A stretch of DNA of 64,000 bases, taken from positions 1,054,001 to 1,118,000 of the forward strand of contig NZ_CP014230.1 in the NCBI RefSeq assembly GCF_001553625.1, written 5' to 3'. The notes under the pieces were generated by a model. That model ran no database searches. It was given only the letters and a program-made list of their open reading frames with translations, and was not told the DNA's origin. Of this stretch, positions 9,523 through 19,642 are shown in pieces. Position 1 is the stretch's first letter; each line of letters starts with the position of its first letter. The DNA comes from Desulfomicrobium orale DSM 12838 (GTDB taxonomy: Bacteria; Desulfobacterota; Desulfovibrionia; Desulfovibrionales; Desulfomicrobiaceae). The position numbers were made by a program, and so were the translations under genes.

Positions 9523-9676
9523 AATCCGGTCCGGAAACCGGTGGACACCGCCAGTCACGGCAGTCCGGGGCCGCGCCGCTTTCCGGTCTTCAGGCCCGGA
9601 TACACGACAGAAATTTCCGGGACTCGCCCCCGCCGGGGTGCAGGCCCGCGAAAATATCCCACACGGCAGGACAAAC

Positions 9677-11473
<1,797 letters not shown>

Positions 11474-11476
11474 GAC

Positions 11477-11983
11477 ATGCCCCGCAGCATCGTGACCTAT
11501 CCCCATCCGGTTCTGGCCGGAAAAGCCCGGCCCGTGACGGAAATCACGGACGAAACGCGGGCTCTGGCCGCCGAGATGGCCGAACTCATGTATCAGGACA
11601 ACGGCATCGGCCTGGCCGCGCCGCAGGTGGCCGAGCCCCTGCGCCTTATCACCGTGGACCTGAGCGGGCCGGAGAGACGCGAGGACCTGCGCGTTTTCGT
11701 GAACCCGGTGCTGTCGGCTCCGGAGGGCGAGGTGGAATCCGAAGAGGGCTGCCTGTCTGTGCCGGGTTACCGAGCCACGGTGAAACGGGCCGAAAGGCTG
11801 CATCTCTCGGCTCTGGACCTGAACGGCAATCCGGTGGAAATGGACGCCGACGGTCTCATGGCCATCTGTCTGCAGCACGAGGTGGACCATCTGGACGGCG
11901 TACTGTTCATCGACCGGATCAGCCGCCTCAAACGCACCCTGTACGAACGGAAATACAAAAAATGGCTGGCGCAGAAAAAATAA
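11477..11983 (+). CDS. def: Peptide deformylase
   Basis: 168 aa metalloenzyme that removes the N-formyl group from nascent proteins. All three motifs are present: GIGLAAPQV near residue 45, EEGCLSVPG with the metal-binding Cys near residue 92, and QHEVDHLDG with the two metal-binding His near residue 135. The coding sequence overlaps fmt by 22 bp, the usual def-fmt coupling. The C-terminus is Lys-rich (ERKYKKWLAQKK). Confidence 0.97.
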   Translation: MPRSIVTYPHPVLAGKARPVTEITDETRALAAEMAELMYQDNGIGLAAPQVAEPLRLITVDLSGPERREDLRVFVNPVLSAPEGEVESEEGCLSVPGYRATVKRAERLHLSALDLNGNPVEMDADGLMAICLQHEVDHLDGVLFIDRISRLKRTLYERKYKKWLAQKK

Positions 11984-12936
11984 AAGTCGTGTTCATGGGC
12001 ACGCCGGACTTTGCCGCCGCGTCCCTGACCCGGCTGCTGGCCTGGGACGGGTGCCACGTGGCTGCCGCGTACTGCCAGCCCGACCGGCCCAGCGGCCGGG
12101 GACGGGCGCTCACGCCGCCGCCGGTCAAGGTCCTGGCCCGGGAGCACGGCGTACCCGTGATGCAGCCGGTCAATTTCAGGGACCGGGCGGATGTGGCCGC
12201 GCTGGCCGCCCTGGCTCCGGACATTCTGGCCGTGGCCGCCTACGGCCTGATCCTGCCCCAGACGGTGCTGGATGTTCCCCGCCTCGGAGCCCTGAACGTG
12301 CACGCCTCCCTTCTGCCCGAATACCGGGGCGCCGCGCCCATCCAGCGGGCCATCATGGACGGCCGTCCGGTTACGGGCATCACTATCATGCGCATGGAAG
12401 CCGGTCTGGATTCGGGCGACATCCTGCTGCAGCGAAGCATGGCCATCGGCATCGACGACACGGCCCGGACTCTGCACGACCAGCTGGCCGACATGGGCGG
12501 CAGACTGCTGGTGGAGGCTCTGGAGAAAATGCACTCCGGGCGTCTGGCGCGCATTCCCCAGGACCATTCTCTGGCCACCTACGCGGCCAAGCTGTCCAAG
12601 GAAGAAGGGCGCATCGACTGGAACCAGCCCGCCCTGACCGTGCACAACCGGATTCGCGGCCTTTTTCCGTGGCCCGGTTCCTGGTTCGACTGGACCGGGC
12701 CGTCCGGCGCATCCCTGCGCCTGACCGTGTATCCGGGCCGTATCGGCGAACCCCTTCCCGCAGATGCCCGGCCAGGAGACATTCTGGGACTGGAAGGCGA
12801 CGAGCTGCTCATTGCCTGCGCCGACCGGGCCTATGCCGTTTCCGGGCTCAAGCCCGCCGGAGGCAAGGTGCTGAGCGGCCGGGAATTTTCGTGCGGCTAT
12901 CTGGCCCGCCCCGCCGCTGGAGCAACCGGAGACTGA
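11962..12936 (+). CDS. fmt: Methionyl-tRNA formyltransferase
   Basis: 324 aa enzyme that formylates the initiator Met-tRNA with 10-formyl-THF. The N-terminal formyltransferase domain has VVFMGTPDFAA at the start and the catalytic signature NVHASLLPEYRGAAPIQ near residue 110, followed by GITIMRMEAGLDSGDIL. A C-terminal OB-like domain follows. Its start lies inside def, and the DUF116 gene follows 5 bp after the stop. Confidence 0.97.
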   Translation: MAGAEKIKVVFMGTPDFAAASLTRLLAWDGCHVAAAYCQPDRPSGRGRALTPPPVKVLAREHGVPVMQPVNFRDRADVAALAALAPDILAVAAYGLILPQTVLDVPRLGALNVHASLLPEYRGAAPIQRAIMDGRPVTGITIMRMEAGLDSGDILLQRSMAIGIDDTARTLHDQLADMGGRLLVEALEKMHSGRLARIPQDHSLATYAAKLSKEEGRIDWNQPALTVHNRIRGLFPWPGSWFDWTGPSGASLRLTVYPGRIGEPLPADARPGDILGLEGDELLIACADRAYAVSGLKPAGGKVLSGREFSCGYLARPAAGATGD

Positions 12937-12941
12937 CGCCC

Positions 12942-13739
12942 ATGGTCAGAGAGCGGCGGTACTCTCCACTGGAACAGGAAATCCGGGACAGCTTCCAGGT
13001 CCGCAAACGGCTGTTCATCGGCCTCATCACCGGCTCTTCCATCCTGGTCTGTCTTTTTCTCGTGTTGCTGTGGGCGGTGCCTGTGGTGGGGCTGCCGTCC
13101 ATTCATCCGGTTGCGCCCTGGATCTTTGGGGGCGTCATTTTTCTGCTCATCCTGGCCGTCGCCTGGGCCGCTCTGGCCCTGGTGCTGAACATCCTGCTCG
13201 GCAGACCCGTGCTTTTCGCCAAGCCCATGCGCGGCGTGACCATCAAACTCTTTCTGCCGCTCATGGCGCTTCTGGGCCGGGCTTTGGGCATCTCCAAACA
13301 GCGGGTCCGGGCGTCTTTCATCAAGGTCAACAACGAGCTGGTCAAAAGCGAGGGACACCGCTACCCGCCGGACAGGCTGCTGCTGCTCATGCCCCATTGC
13401 ATCCAGAACAGCCGCTGCAAATTCCGTCTGACCTACGACATCGACAACTGCAAACGCTGCGGGGACTGCGCTCTGGCCGGGCTTCTGCGTCTGCGCGACA
13501 CATACGGGGTCAAGCTGGCCGTGGCCACAGGCGGGACCATCGCCCGGCGCATCGTGGTCCAGCTCCGGCCGAAGCTCATCATCGCCGTGGCCTGCGAACG
13601 CGATCTGGCCAGCGGCATCCAGGACACCTATCCCTTGCCCGTGTACGGCATCCTGAATATCCGCCCCTTCGGCCCCTGTCTGGACACGGACGTGGCCCTG
13701 GAGCGGGTGGAGTGGGCCATCCGCCAGTTTTCCTCATGA
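12942..13739 (+). CDS. DUF116 family membrane-anchored protein
   Basis: 265 aa. Two N-terminal hydrophobic segments (about residues 27-47 and 57-80) would anchor it in the cytoplasmic membrane. The remainder is a cytoplasmic Cys-containing domain with MPHCIQNSRCKFRL and DNCKRCGDCALAGLL, which could bind a metal or an Fe-S cluster. This matches DUF116, a family of unknown biochemical function often encoded next to fmt and the rRNA methyltransferase. A longer in-frame opening upstream runs antiparallel in frame to fmt and is rejected. The stop overlaps the next start (ATGA). Confidence 0.85.
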   Translation: MVRERRYSPLEQEIRDSFQVRKRLFIGLITGSSILVCLFLVLLWAVPVVGLPSIHPVAPWIFGGVIFLLILAVAWAALALVLNILLGRPVLFAKPMRGVTIKLFLPLMALLGRALGISKQRVRASFIKVNNELVKSEGHRYPPDRLLLLMPHCIQNSRCKFRLTYDIDNCKRCGDCALAGLLRLRDTYGVKLAVATGGTIARRIVVQLRPKLIIAVACERDLASGIQDTYPLPVYGILNIRPFGPCLDTDVALERVEWAIRQFSS

Positions 13740-15070
13740 ATCCGTCCTCATCCGGCAAAAAAGGACGCGCCGCGAAGAGTCCTGCGCCAAGACCGGAGCC
13801 GTCCGCCCGGCATATGGCTTTGGAGGCCCTGCGGCTGTGTCTTGATCGGGGACGGGACATCCAGGCCGCCCTGGATCGGGCCTTGACCGCGAGCCCTGCG
13901 GCCGGACCCGGCGACGCCGCCCTGGCCACGGAGTTGGCCTACGGCTATCTGCGTTTTCGCGGGCGGCTGGATTTTCTGCTGGATACCCTTCTGGCCGCGC
14001 CCGGCCGTACGTCTTCCGCCGTGCGCCGCATTCTGGGACTGGCCGCCTATGAGATCCTGTTTCTGCAAAGCGTTCCCGCATACGCCAGCGTGGACTGGGC
14101 CGTGGGGATCATCCGCAGGCGTCTGGGCCGCACGATGGGCAATGTGGCCAATGCCGTGCTCCGCGCCCTGGTCCGTCTGGACGGTGCACCGCTCCGGGAG
14201 GATTATTTCCGGGAGCGGACAGCTGGGGATATTTCTTTCCTGTCCGTCTGGTATTCCTGCCCGCCGTGGCTGGTCCGGCTCTGGATCGGCGCTTACGGCC
14301 GGGAGGAAGCCGAAGCCTTTCTGCGGGCCTCCCTGTGTGTTCCGCCGCCGGGGGTGCGTGTAAACCGTCTGCACCCGCTCGGAGCGGAACTGTTCAGGCG
14401 TCTGGAACCCCTTGCCGCGGCGTCCTCGGCCTGGGGGATGGCTCTTGGAAACTGGCCGGACTTTCTGGACGAAGCGGTAAGTCTGGGGCAGGCCACGCGG
14501 CAGAGTTTCGCCACGCAGCGGATTCTGGACAGTCTGGAGCCGCAGGAATGGCCGGAACCCGTGCTGGACGCCTGCGCCGGACGCGGCGGCAAGACATTTC
14601 TTCTGCGGGAGGCGGGCAAAACGGTCTGGGCCTCGGACGTGAACGCCTTCCGGCTGCGGCAGCTGCGGGCCGAAGGGCTCCGCCTGGGACTTTTTGTCCC
14701 GGCCTTCCTGTCTCCGGGGCAGGGACCGTATCCGCTGCGGCACGCTCCCCGGACGGTTTTTCTGGATGCGCCCTGTTCCGGCCTGGGCGTTCTCTCCCGC
14801 CGTCCGGACATCAAATGGAAGCGCACAGGCCGGGACTGCCGCCAACTGGCCGGACTGCAACGGAAACTCCTCGATAGTGCGGCCGGACTGCTCCCTGCCG
14901 GCGGGGTTCTGGCCTATGTGACCTGCACCCTGCATCCCGAGGAGAACGAACGGCAGGTGGAACGGTTTCTGCGGGATCAGCCCGCGTTCCACCTGGTCTG
15001 CCGGGAAAGGACGGGCGCGGACTCCGGCCTGGGAGAATTCTTTTACGGGGCCGTACTGCGAAAACGCTGA
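13736..15070 (+). CDS. rsmB: 16S rRNA (cytosine-C5) methyltransferase, RsmB/Sun family
   Basis: 444 aa. An N-terminal NusB-like RNA-binding domain (about residues 20-150: RHMALEALRLCLDRG, AAYEILFLQSVPAYASVDWAV) is followed by a SAM-dependent methyltransferase domain. The latter has motif I DACAGRGGKTFLL and two catalytic Cys regions: DAPCSGLGVL near residue 345 and YVTCTLHPEENE near residue 393. It methylates C967 of 16S rRNA in model species. The start at 13736 overlaps the DUF116 stop by 4 bp. Last gene of the translation-related run. Confidence 0.93.
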   Translation: MNPSSSGKKGRAAKSPAPRPEPSARHMALEALRLCLDRGRDIQAALDRALTASPAAGPGDAALATELAYGYLRFRGRLDFLLDTLLAAPGRTSSAVRRILGLAAYEILFLQSVPAYASVDWAVGIIRRRLGRTMGNVANAVLRALVRLDGAPLREDYFRERTAGDISFLSVWYSCPPWLVRLWIGAYGREEAEAFLRASLCVPPPGVRVNRLHPLGAELFRRLEPLAAASSAWGMALGNWPDFLDEAVSLGQATRQSFATQRILDSLEPQEWPEPVLDACAGRGGKTFLLREAGKTVWASDVNAFRLRQLRAEGLRLGLFVPAFLSPGQGPYPLRHAPRTVFLDAPCSGLGVLSRRPDIKWKRTGRDCRQLAGLQRKLLDSAAGLLPAGGVLAYVTCTLHPEENERQVERFLRDQPAFHLVCRERTGADSGLGEFFYGAVLRKR

Positions 15071-15176
15071 CCCCGCCCCGCTTTCCCGTTTCGGCGCGCC
15101 ACGGGTTTCAAGGCGCATCCGTTCTTGCCAACGCCGGTCCATTCTTCCTATCCTTCGAAAGGAGGAGGTGAGCCAT

Positions 15177-17066
15177 ATGTCCCATCCGCATGTTCTCGGC
15201 GATCTCGACATCTACCTGTTCAAGCAGGGCCGCCACACCCGGCTGTACGAACATTTCGGCGCGCATCCCGGCTCCGTGGATTCTCCCGGCACCCGTTTCG
15301 CCGTGTGGGCTCCCAACGCGTCTTCCGTTTCGGTCATCGGCGACTTCAACTGCTGGGACCGGAACGCCGCCCCCATGCAGCCCCGCATGGACAGCTCCGG
15401 CATCTGGGAGTGCTTTGTGCCCGACGCACGGCACGGGCAGCGCTACAAATATTTTCTGACCTGGCCCGGCGGCGAGGCCGAACGCTCGGATCCCTTCGCT
15501 CTTTTCTGCGAGGAGCCGCCCGCCACGGCCTCCATCATCTGGGATTTGCAGTACCAGTGGAATGACGATGCCTGGATGCGTGACCGGGCCTCGGCCAACA
15601 GCCTGGAAAGCCCGTGGAGCGTCTACGAGGTTCATCTCGGCTCCTGGAGACGCGACGAACACGGCAATTTCCTCAACTACCGCCAGATTGCCCACGAGCT
15701 GGCGGACTACGTGACGGATGTGGGCTTCACCCACGTGGAGATCATGCCCGTGGCCGAGCATCCCTTTTACGGCTCCTGGGGTTACCAGAGCACGGGCTAT
15801 TTCGCGCCCACCAGCCGCTACGGCTGTCCGCAGGATCTGCGCTACTTCGTGGACCATCTGCATCAGCGAGGACTGGGAGTCATTCTGGACTGGGTGCCCG
15901 GACATTTTCCCATGGACGGGCACGGTCTGGCCCGTTTCGACGGCACGGCCCTGTACGAGCATGCGGACCCCAGGCAGGGCTTTCATCCGGAATGGAAGAG
16001 CGCCATTTTTAACTACGGCCGCTACGAGGTGGCCGGTTTTCTGATCTGCAACGCCATGTACTGGCTGCGCGAGTTCCATCTGGACGGCCTTCGCGTGGAC
16101 GGTGTGGCCTCCATGCTCTATCTGGACTATTCCCGGAACGAGGGCGAATGGGTGCCCAACCGGCACGGCGGCCGGGAAAATCTGGAAGCCATGGACCTGC
16201 TGCGCGAGCTGAACAAGGCCGTGTACGAGGAGTTTCCGGACGTGCAGACCATTGCCGAGGAATCCACCTCCTGGCCCATGGTTTCCCGCCCCACGTACAT
16301 GGGCGGGCTGGGCTTCGGCCTCAAATGGAACATGGGCTGGATGCACGACAGCCTGTCCTACATGGCTCTGGACCCCGTGCATCGGCAATACCACCATAAT
16401 CTGCTGACCTTCACCCTGTGGTACGCCTACGCCGAGAATTTCATCCTGCCCCTTTCCCACGACGAGGTCGTCCACGGGAAAAAATCCCTGCTCTCGAAAA
16501 TGCACGGCGACTCCTGGCAGCAGATGGCCTCTCTGCGTACCCTTCTGGGCTACATGTACGGTCTGCCCGGCAAGAAGCTGCTGTTCATGGGCACGGAGTT
16601 CGGCCAGTGGAACGAGTGGAATCACGACAAGGCCCTGGACTGGGAACTGCTCCGCTTTCCGGTCCACGACGGGCTGCGGGCCTGGGTGCGCGATCTGAAC
16701 CGGCTCTACCGGAGCCTGTCCGCGCTGCACACCCAGGATTTCACACCCAGCGGATTCGACTGGGAAAACTGCCATGACGCGGCCCGGAACGTGCTCAGCT
16801 TCTTCCGCACCGGCAAGGACGGCCGGACCGTTCTGATCGTCTGCAACTTCTCCCCTGTCCCGCGTTCCAATTACGTCGTGGGCGTGGATACGGACGGCGT
16901 GTGGCGGGAGGTGCTGAACTCCGACAGCCAGGCCTACGGCGGCAGCGGCATGGGCAACATGGGCGAAGCGCGGGCCGAGGCCATTCCCGTGAACAACAGG
17001 GCCTATTCCCTGAATCTGACCCTGCCCCCTTTGAGCGTCCTCTTTCTGCAACCGGAACAGGCATGA
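15177..17066 (+). CDS. glgB: 1,4-alpha-glucan branching enzyme
   Basis: 629 aa. It introduces alpha-1,6 branches into glycogen. An N-terminal CBM48 domain (FAVWAPNASSVSVIGDFNCW) precedes a GH13 catalytic barrel. The nucleophile Asp is in HLDGLRVDGVASMLYLDY, the acid/base Glu in TIAEESTSWP, and the third Asp in LPLSHDEVVHGKKS. A very strong AAAGGAGGA lies 8-10 bp upstream of the ATG at 15177. An in-frame GTG at 15168 overlaps that site and is rejected. The stop overlaps the malQ start by 4 bp. Confidence 0.97.
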   Translation: MSHPHVLGDLDIYLFKQGRHTRLYEHFGAHPGSVDSPGTRFAVWAPNASSVSVIGDFNCWDRNAAPMQPRMDSSGIWECFVPDARHGQRYKYFLTWPGGEAERSDPFALFCEEPPATASIIWDLQYQWNDDAWMRDRASANSLESPWSVYEVHLGSWRRDEHGNFLNYRQIAHELADYVTDVGFTHVEIMPVAEHPFYGSWGYQSTGYFAPTSRYGCPQDLRYFVDHLHQRGLGVILDWVPGHFPMDGHGLARFDGTALYEHADPRQGFHPEWKSAIFNYGRYEVAGFLICNAMYWLREFHLDGLRVDGVASMLYLDYSRNEGEWVPNRHGGRENLEAMDLLRELNKAVYEEFPDVQTIAEESTSWPMVSRPTYMGGLGFGLKWNMGWMHDSLSYMALDPVHRQYHHNLLTFTLWYAYAENFILPLSHDEVVHGKKSLLSKMHGDSWQQMASLRTLLGYMYGLPGKKLLFMGTEFGQWNEWNHDKALDWELLRFPVHDGLRAWVRDLNRLYRSLSALHTQDFTPSGFDWENCHDAARNVLSFFRTGKDGRTVLIVCNFSPVPRSNYVVGVDTDGVWREVLNSDSQAYGGSGMGNMGEARAEAIPVNNRAYSLNLTLPPLSVLFLQPEQA

Positions 17067-18568
17067 ACAGCAAACACCGCCGCTGCGGCGTCCTGACCCA
17101 TGTGTCCTCTCTGCCCGGCCCGTACGGGCTTGGCGATTTCGGCCCGGAGTGCGGCCGGTTCATCGATTTCCTGGCCGAAGCGGGACAGAGCGTATGGCAG
17201 ATGCTGCCCCTGACGCCCGTCAATCCGGGCGCGGGCAACTCTCCCTACAGCGGCTATTCGGCTTTCGCCGGGAATGTGCTGTTCATAAGTCCGGCTCTGC
17301 TGCTCCGGGACGGAGTCCTGCGGGAGGCGGACATGGCCGGATTCCCGGAGACACCGCCCGGCCGCGTGCAGTTCGATCTGGTGACGCCGTGGAGGCTGCG
17401 TCTTCTGGAGCAGGCTTTTGACAATGCCTATCCGCACCTTCAGACGGACAGGGATTTTCTGGATTTCTGCCGGGAAGAGATCCACTGGCTTGAAGACTAC
17501 GCGCTGTTCACAGCCCTGAAAAAGGAACACGGCGGCAGCGCCTGGTTCCAGTGGCCCGTGGAGCTTCGCCTGCGGGAAGGTCCGGCGCTGGATGCGGCGC
17601 GGGAACGCCTGGGTTACGGCGTGCTGCGGGAAAAATTCTTCCAGTATCTGTTCGCCGGGCAGTGGCGGGAGGTCCGTCGGAAAGCGGCGGCCAGCGGCGT
17701 GGACCTCATGGGCGACGTGCCCATCTACGTCAGTCTGGACAGCGCGGATGTCTGGGCCAACCGGAGCCTGTTCGAACTCGACGATACCGGCCTGCCCATC
17801 TACTGCGCGGGCGCGCCGCCAGACTATTTTTCCGAAACGGGCCAGCTCTGGGGCAATCCCATCTACGCCTGGGACCGGCTGCGGGAAACGGGCTTTTCCT
17901 GGTGGGTGCGGCGTCTCGCGCACGAAAGCTGGCGCTTTGATCTCGTCCGCCTGGACCATTTTCGGGGCTTCTGCGGTTTCTGGCAGGTGCCCGCGTGTGA
18001 ACCCACGGCCCAGAACGGAGTGTGGATTCCCGGCCCCGGCAGGGCGCTTTTCTCCGCGTTGCGGGAAGCCGTTCCGGACCTGCGTCTGGTGGCTGAGGAT
18101 CTGGGCCTCATCACTCCGGACGTGATCCGGCTCATGGACGAGCTCCAGTTGCCGGGCATGAAAGTGCTGCAATTCGCCTTTTCCGGGGACATGCCCGAGA
18201 ACGCCTATATTCCTCACAATATCACCAGACAGAGCGTGGTCTATACCGGAACCCACGACAACAACACCACCCGGGGCTGGTATGAACGGGAAACGGATGA
18301 GGACACCAGACGGCGGCTGAACGAATACTGCGGCAAGACCGTGGAGGCCTGGAATGTCTCGGAAACTCTCGTCCGCATGGCCCTGGGTTCGGTGGCGGAT
18401 CTGGCCATCGTGCCCATGCAGGACTACCTGAATCTGGGTGAGGAAGGGCGCATGAACATCCCCGGCGTGGCCGGCGGAAACTGGAGCTGGCGCATGGAAG
18501 AAAGCGCCCGGAATGGCGATACCGCCGCGCGTTTGCGCGGTCTGGCCAGGACCTATGGCCGCATCTGA
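17063..18568 (+). CDS. malQ: 4-alpha-glucanotransferase (amylomaltase)
   Basis: 501 aa GH77 disproportionating enzyme that transfers maltooligosaccharide units. Catalytic residues are visible: the nucleophile Asp in VRLDHFRGFCGFW (near residue 300), the acid/base Glu in LVAEDLGLIT (near residue 347) and the third Asp in GTHDNNTTRGW (near residue 398). The N-terminal LTHVSSLPGPYGLGDFG is diagnostic. Start codon in ATGA overlap with glgB, so glgB-malQ form a glycogen-processing operon. glgA, glgC and glgP are not in the window. Confidence 0.97.
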   Translation: MNSKHRRCGVLTHVSSLPGPYGLGDFGPECGRFIDFLAEAGQSVWQMLPLTPVNPGAGNSPYSGYSAFAGNVLFISPALLLRDGVLREADMAGFPETPPGRVQFDLVTPWRLRLLEQAFDNAYPHLQTDRDFLDFCREEIHWLEDYALFTALKKEHGGSAWFQWPVELRLREGPALDAARERLGYGVLREKFFQYLFAGQWREVRRKAAASGVDLMGDVPIYVSLDSADVWANRSLFELDDTGLPIYCAGAPPDYFSETGQLWGNPIYAWDRLRETGFSWWVRRLAHESWRFDLVRLDHFRGFCGFWQVPACEPTAQNGVWIPGPGRALFSALREAVPDLRLVAEDLGLITPDVIRLMDELQLPGMKVLQFAFSGDMPENAYIPHNITRQSVVYTGTHDNNTTRGWYERETDEDTRRRLNEYCGKTVEAWNVSETLVRMALGSVADLAIVPMQDYLNLGEEGRMNIPGVAGGNWSWRMEESARNGDTAARLRGLARTYGRI

Positions 18569-18589
18569 ATGTTCGTAAGGAGAAACCGC

Positions 18590-19024
18590 ATGCGTCTTCC
18601 CCAGCCCGCCCGTATACTGCTGCCGCACCAGCCGCCCATGGTCTGTATCGACAGACTGCTGGAGGCCGGAGAGGACCGGGGTCTGTGCGAGGTCCGGCTG
18701 GTGGAAGGGCACACGCTTCTGGACGCAAAAGGGCGGCTGGAGCCCTGCGGGTTCGTCGAACTGGCGGCCCAGAGCGTCGCCGCCCTCAAGGGCTGGGAGC
18801 GCGTCCGGCGCGGCCTGCCCCTGCCCCTGGGCTTTCTGGTGGGCGTGCAGGATTTCGTCTGTTCCGGCGCGGCCCGCGTTGGCGACACTCTGCGCATAGA
18901 AACCGTTTCCCTGGGCGCTTTCGAGGGCTTCGGCGTGGTCCGGGCGCACATCACCCGCGGTGAAACCGTTCTGGCTCAGGGCCGGATCAAGCTTTACGCC
19001 CCCAGCGGCGCCGAGGAGGAATAA
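18590..19024 (+). CDS. Hotdog-fold 3-hydroxyacyl-ACP dehydratase (FabA/FabZ-like)
   Basis: 144 aa with a single hotdog fold: LLPHQPPMVCIDRLLEAGE at the N-terminus, GFVELAAQSVAALKGWE in the central-helix region and a C-terminal strand VLAQGRIKLY. The pattern fits dehydratases of aryl-polyene or unusual fatty-acid clusters better than housekeeping FabZ. The start is set by AAGGAG 8 bp upstream; an ATG 21 bp earlier is less likely. It begins about 20 bp after malQ and is directly followed by lolA-like, MMPL and DUF3261 genes, so it probably supplies or edits a lipid that these genes handle. Confidence 0.8.
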   Translation: MRLPQPARILLPHQPPMVCIDRLLEAGEDRGLCEVRLVEGHTLLDAKGRLEPCGFVELAAQSVAALKGWERVRRGLPLPLGFLVGVQDFVCSGAARVGDTLRIETVSLGAFEGFGVVRAHITRGETVLAQGRIKLYAPSGAEEE

Positions 19025-19642
19025 ATGGTCCGTCTTCTTGTGCTCGCGTGCCTCATCTGGGCCGGGCCGTCCCTTGCCGCACCGCCGGACGGGCTGAACG
19101 CCACGCTGCGCGGGCTTCAGGACAGGGCCGCGCACATCGCCAGCCTCTCCTGCTCCTTCACTCAGGAAAAGCATCTGGCCATGTTCGCCGCGCCGGTGAC
19201 TTCCACCGGACGATTCCTTTTCGCCCGGCCGGATAAACTGCGCTGGGAATACTTCTCTCCGGCAAGGGACGGATTCGTTCTGGACGGCGGCAGCGGAGCT
19301 CGCTGGACCGGGGAGTCCGATGCCCGCCAGACTTTTTCCCTGCGGGATGACCCAGCCATGCGCCTTGTGGCCCGTCAGCTTCTGGCCTGGACCACCTTTG
19401 ACCTGCCCTGGCTCCTCCGGGAATACGAGATGAAACTGGAAAGCCGGACTCCGACGGTGCTTTCTCTCACGCCCAGACAGTCCGGCACGGCCGCTGTTCT
19501 GGAATCCCTGATCATAGAATTCTCGCCCGAGTCGGACACGGTCCGCCGTCTGGAACTGCATGAGCCGGACGGGGATTTCACCCGCATCATTTTCGCCAAC
19601 ACCACGGTGAACGGCCCCGTGGACCCAGCCCTGTTCCGATGA
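19025..19642 (+). CDS. LolA-like periplasmic outer-membrane lipoprotein carrier
   Basis: 205 aa with a cleavable signal peptide (MVRLLVLACLIWAGPSLA-A). The mature part has features of the LolA/LppX half-barrel: a repeated beta pattern, ...SCSFTQEKHLAMFAAPVTS and GRFLFARPDKLRWEYFSP. It presumably shields acyl chains while ferrying a lipid or lipoprotein across the periplasm. Members of this subgroup occur in aryl-polyene clusters rather than next to LolB/LolCDE. It starts 1 bp after the dehydratase stop and its end overlaps the MMPL start by 4 bp. Confidence 0.85.
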   Translation: MVRLLVLACLIWAGPSLAAPPDGLNATLRGLQDRAAHIASLSCSFTQEKHLAMFAAPVTSTGRFLFARPDKLRWEYFSPARDGFVLDGGSGARWTGESDARQTFSLRDDPAMRLVARQLLAWTTFDLPWLLREYEMKLESRTPTVLSLTPRQSGTAAVLESLIIEFSPESDTVRRLELHEPDGDFTRIIFANTTVNGPVDPALFR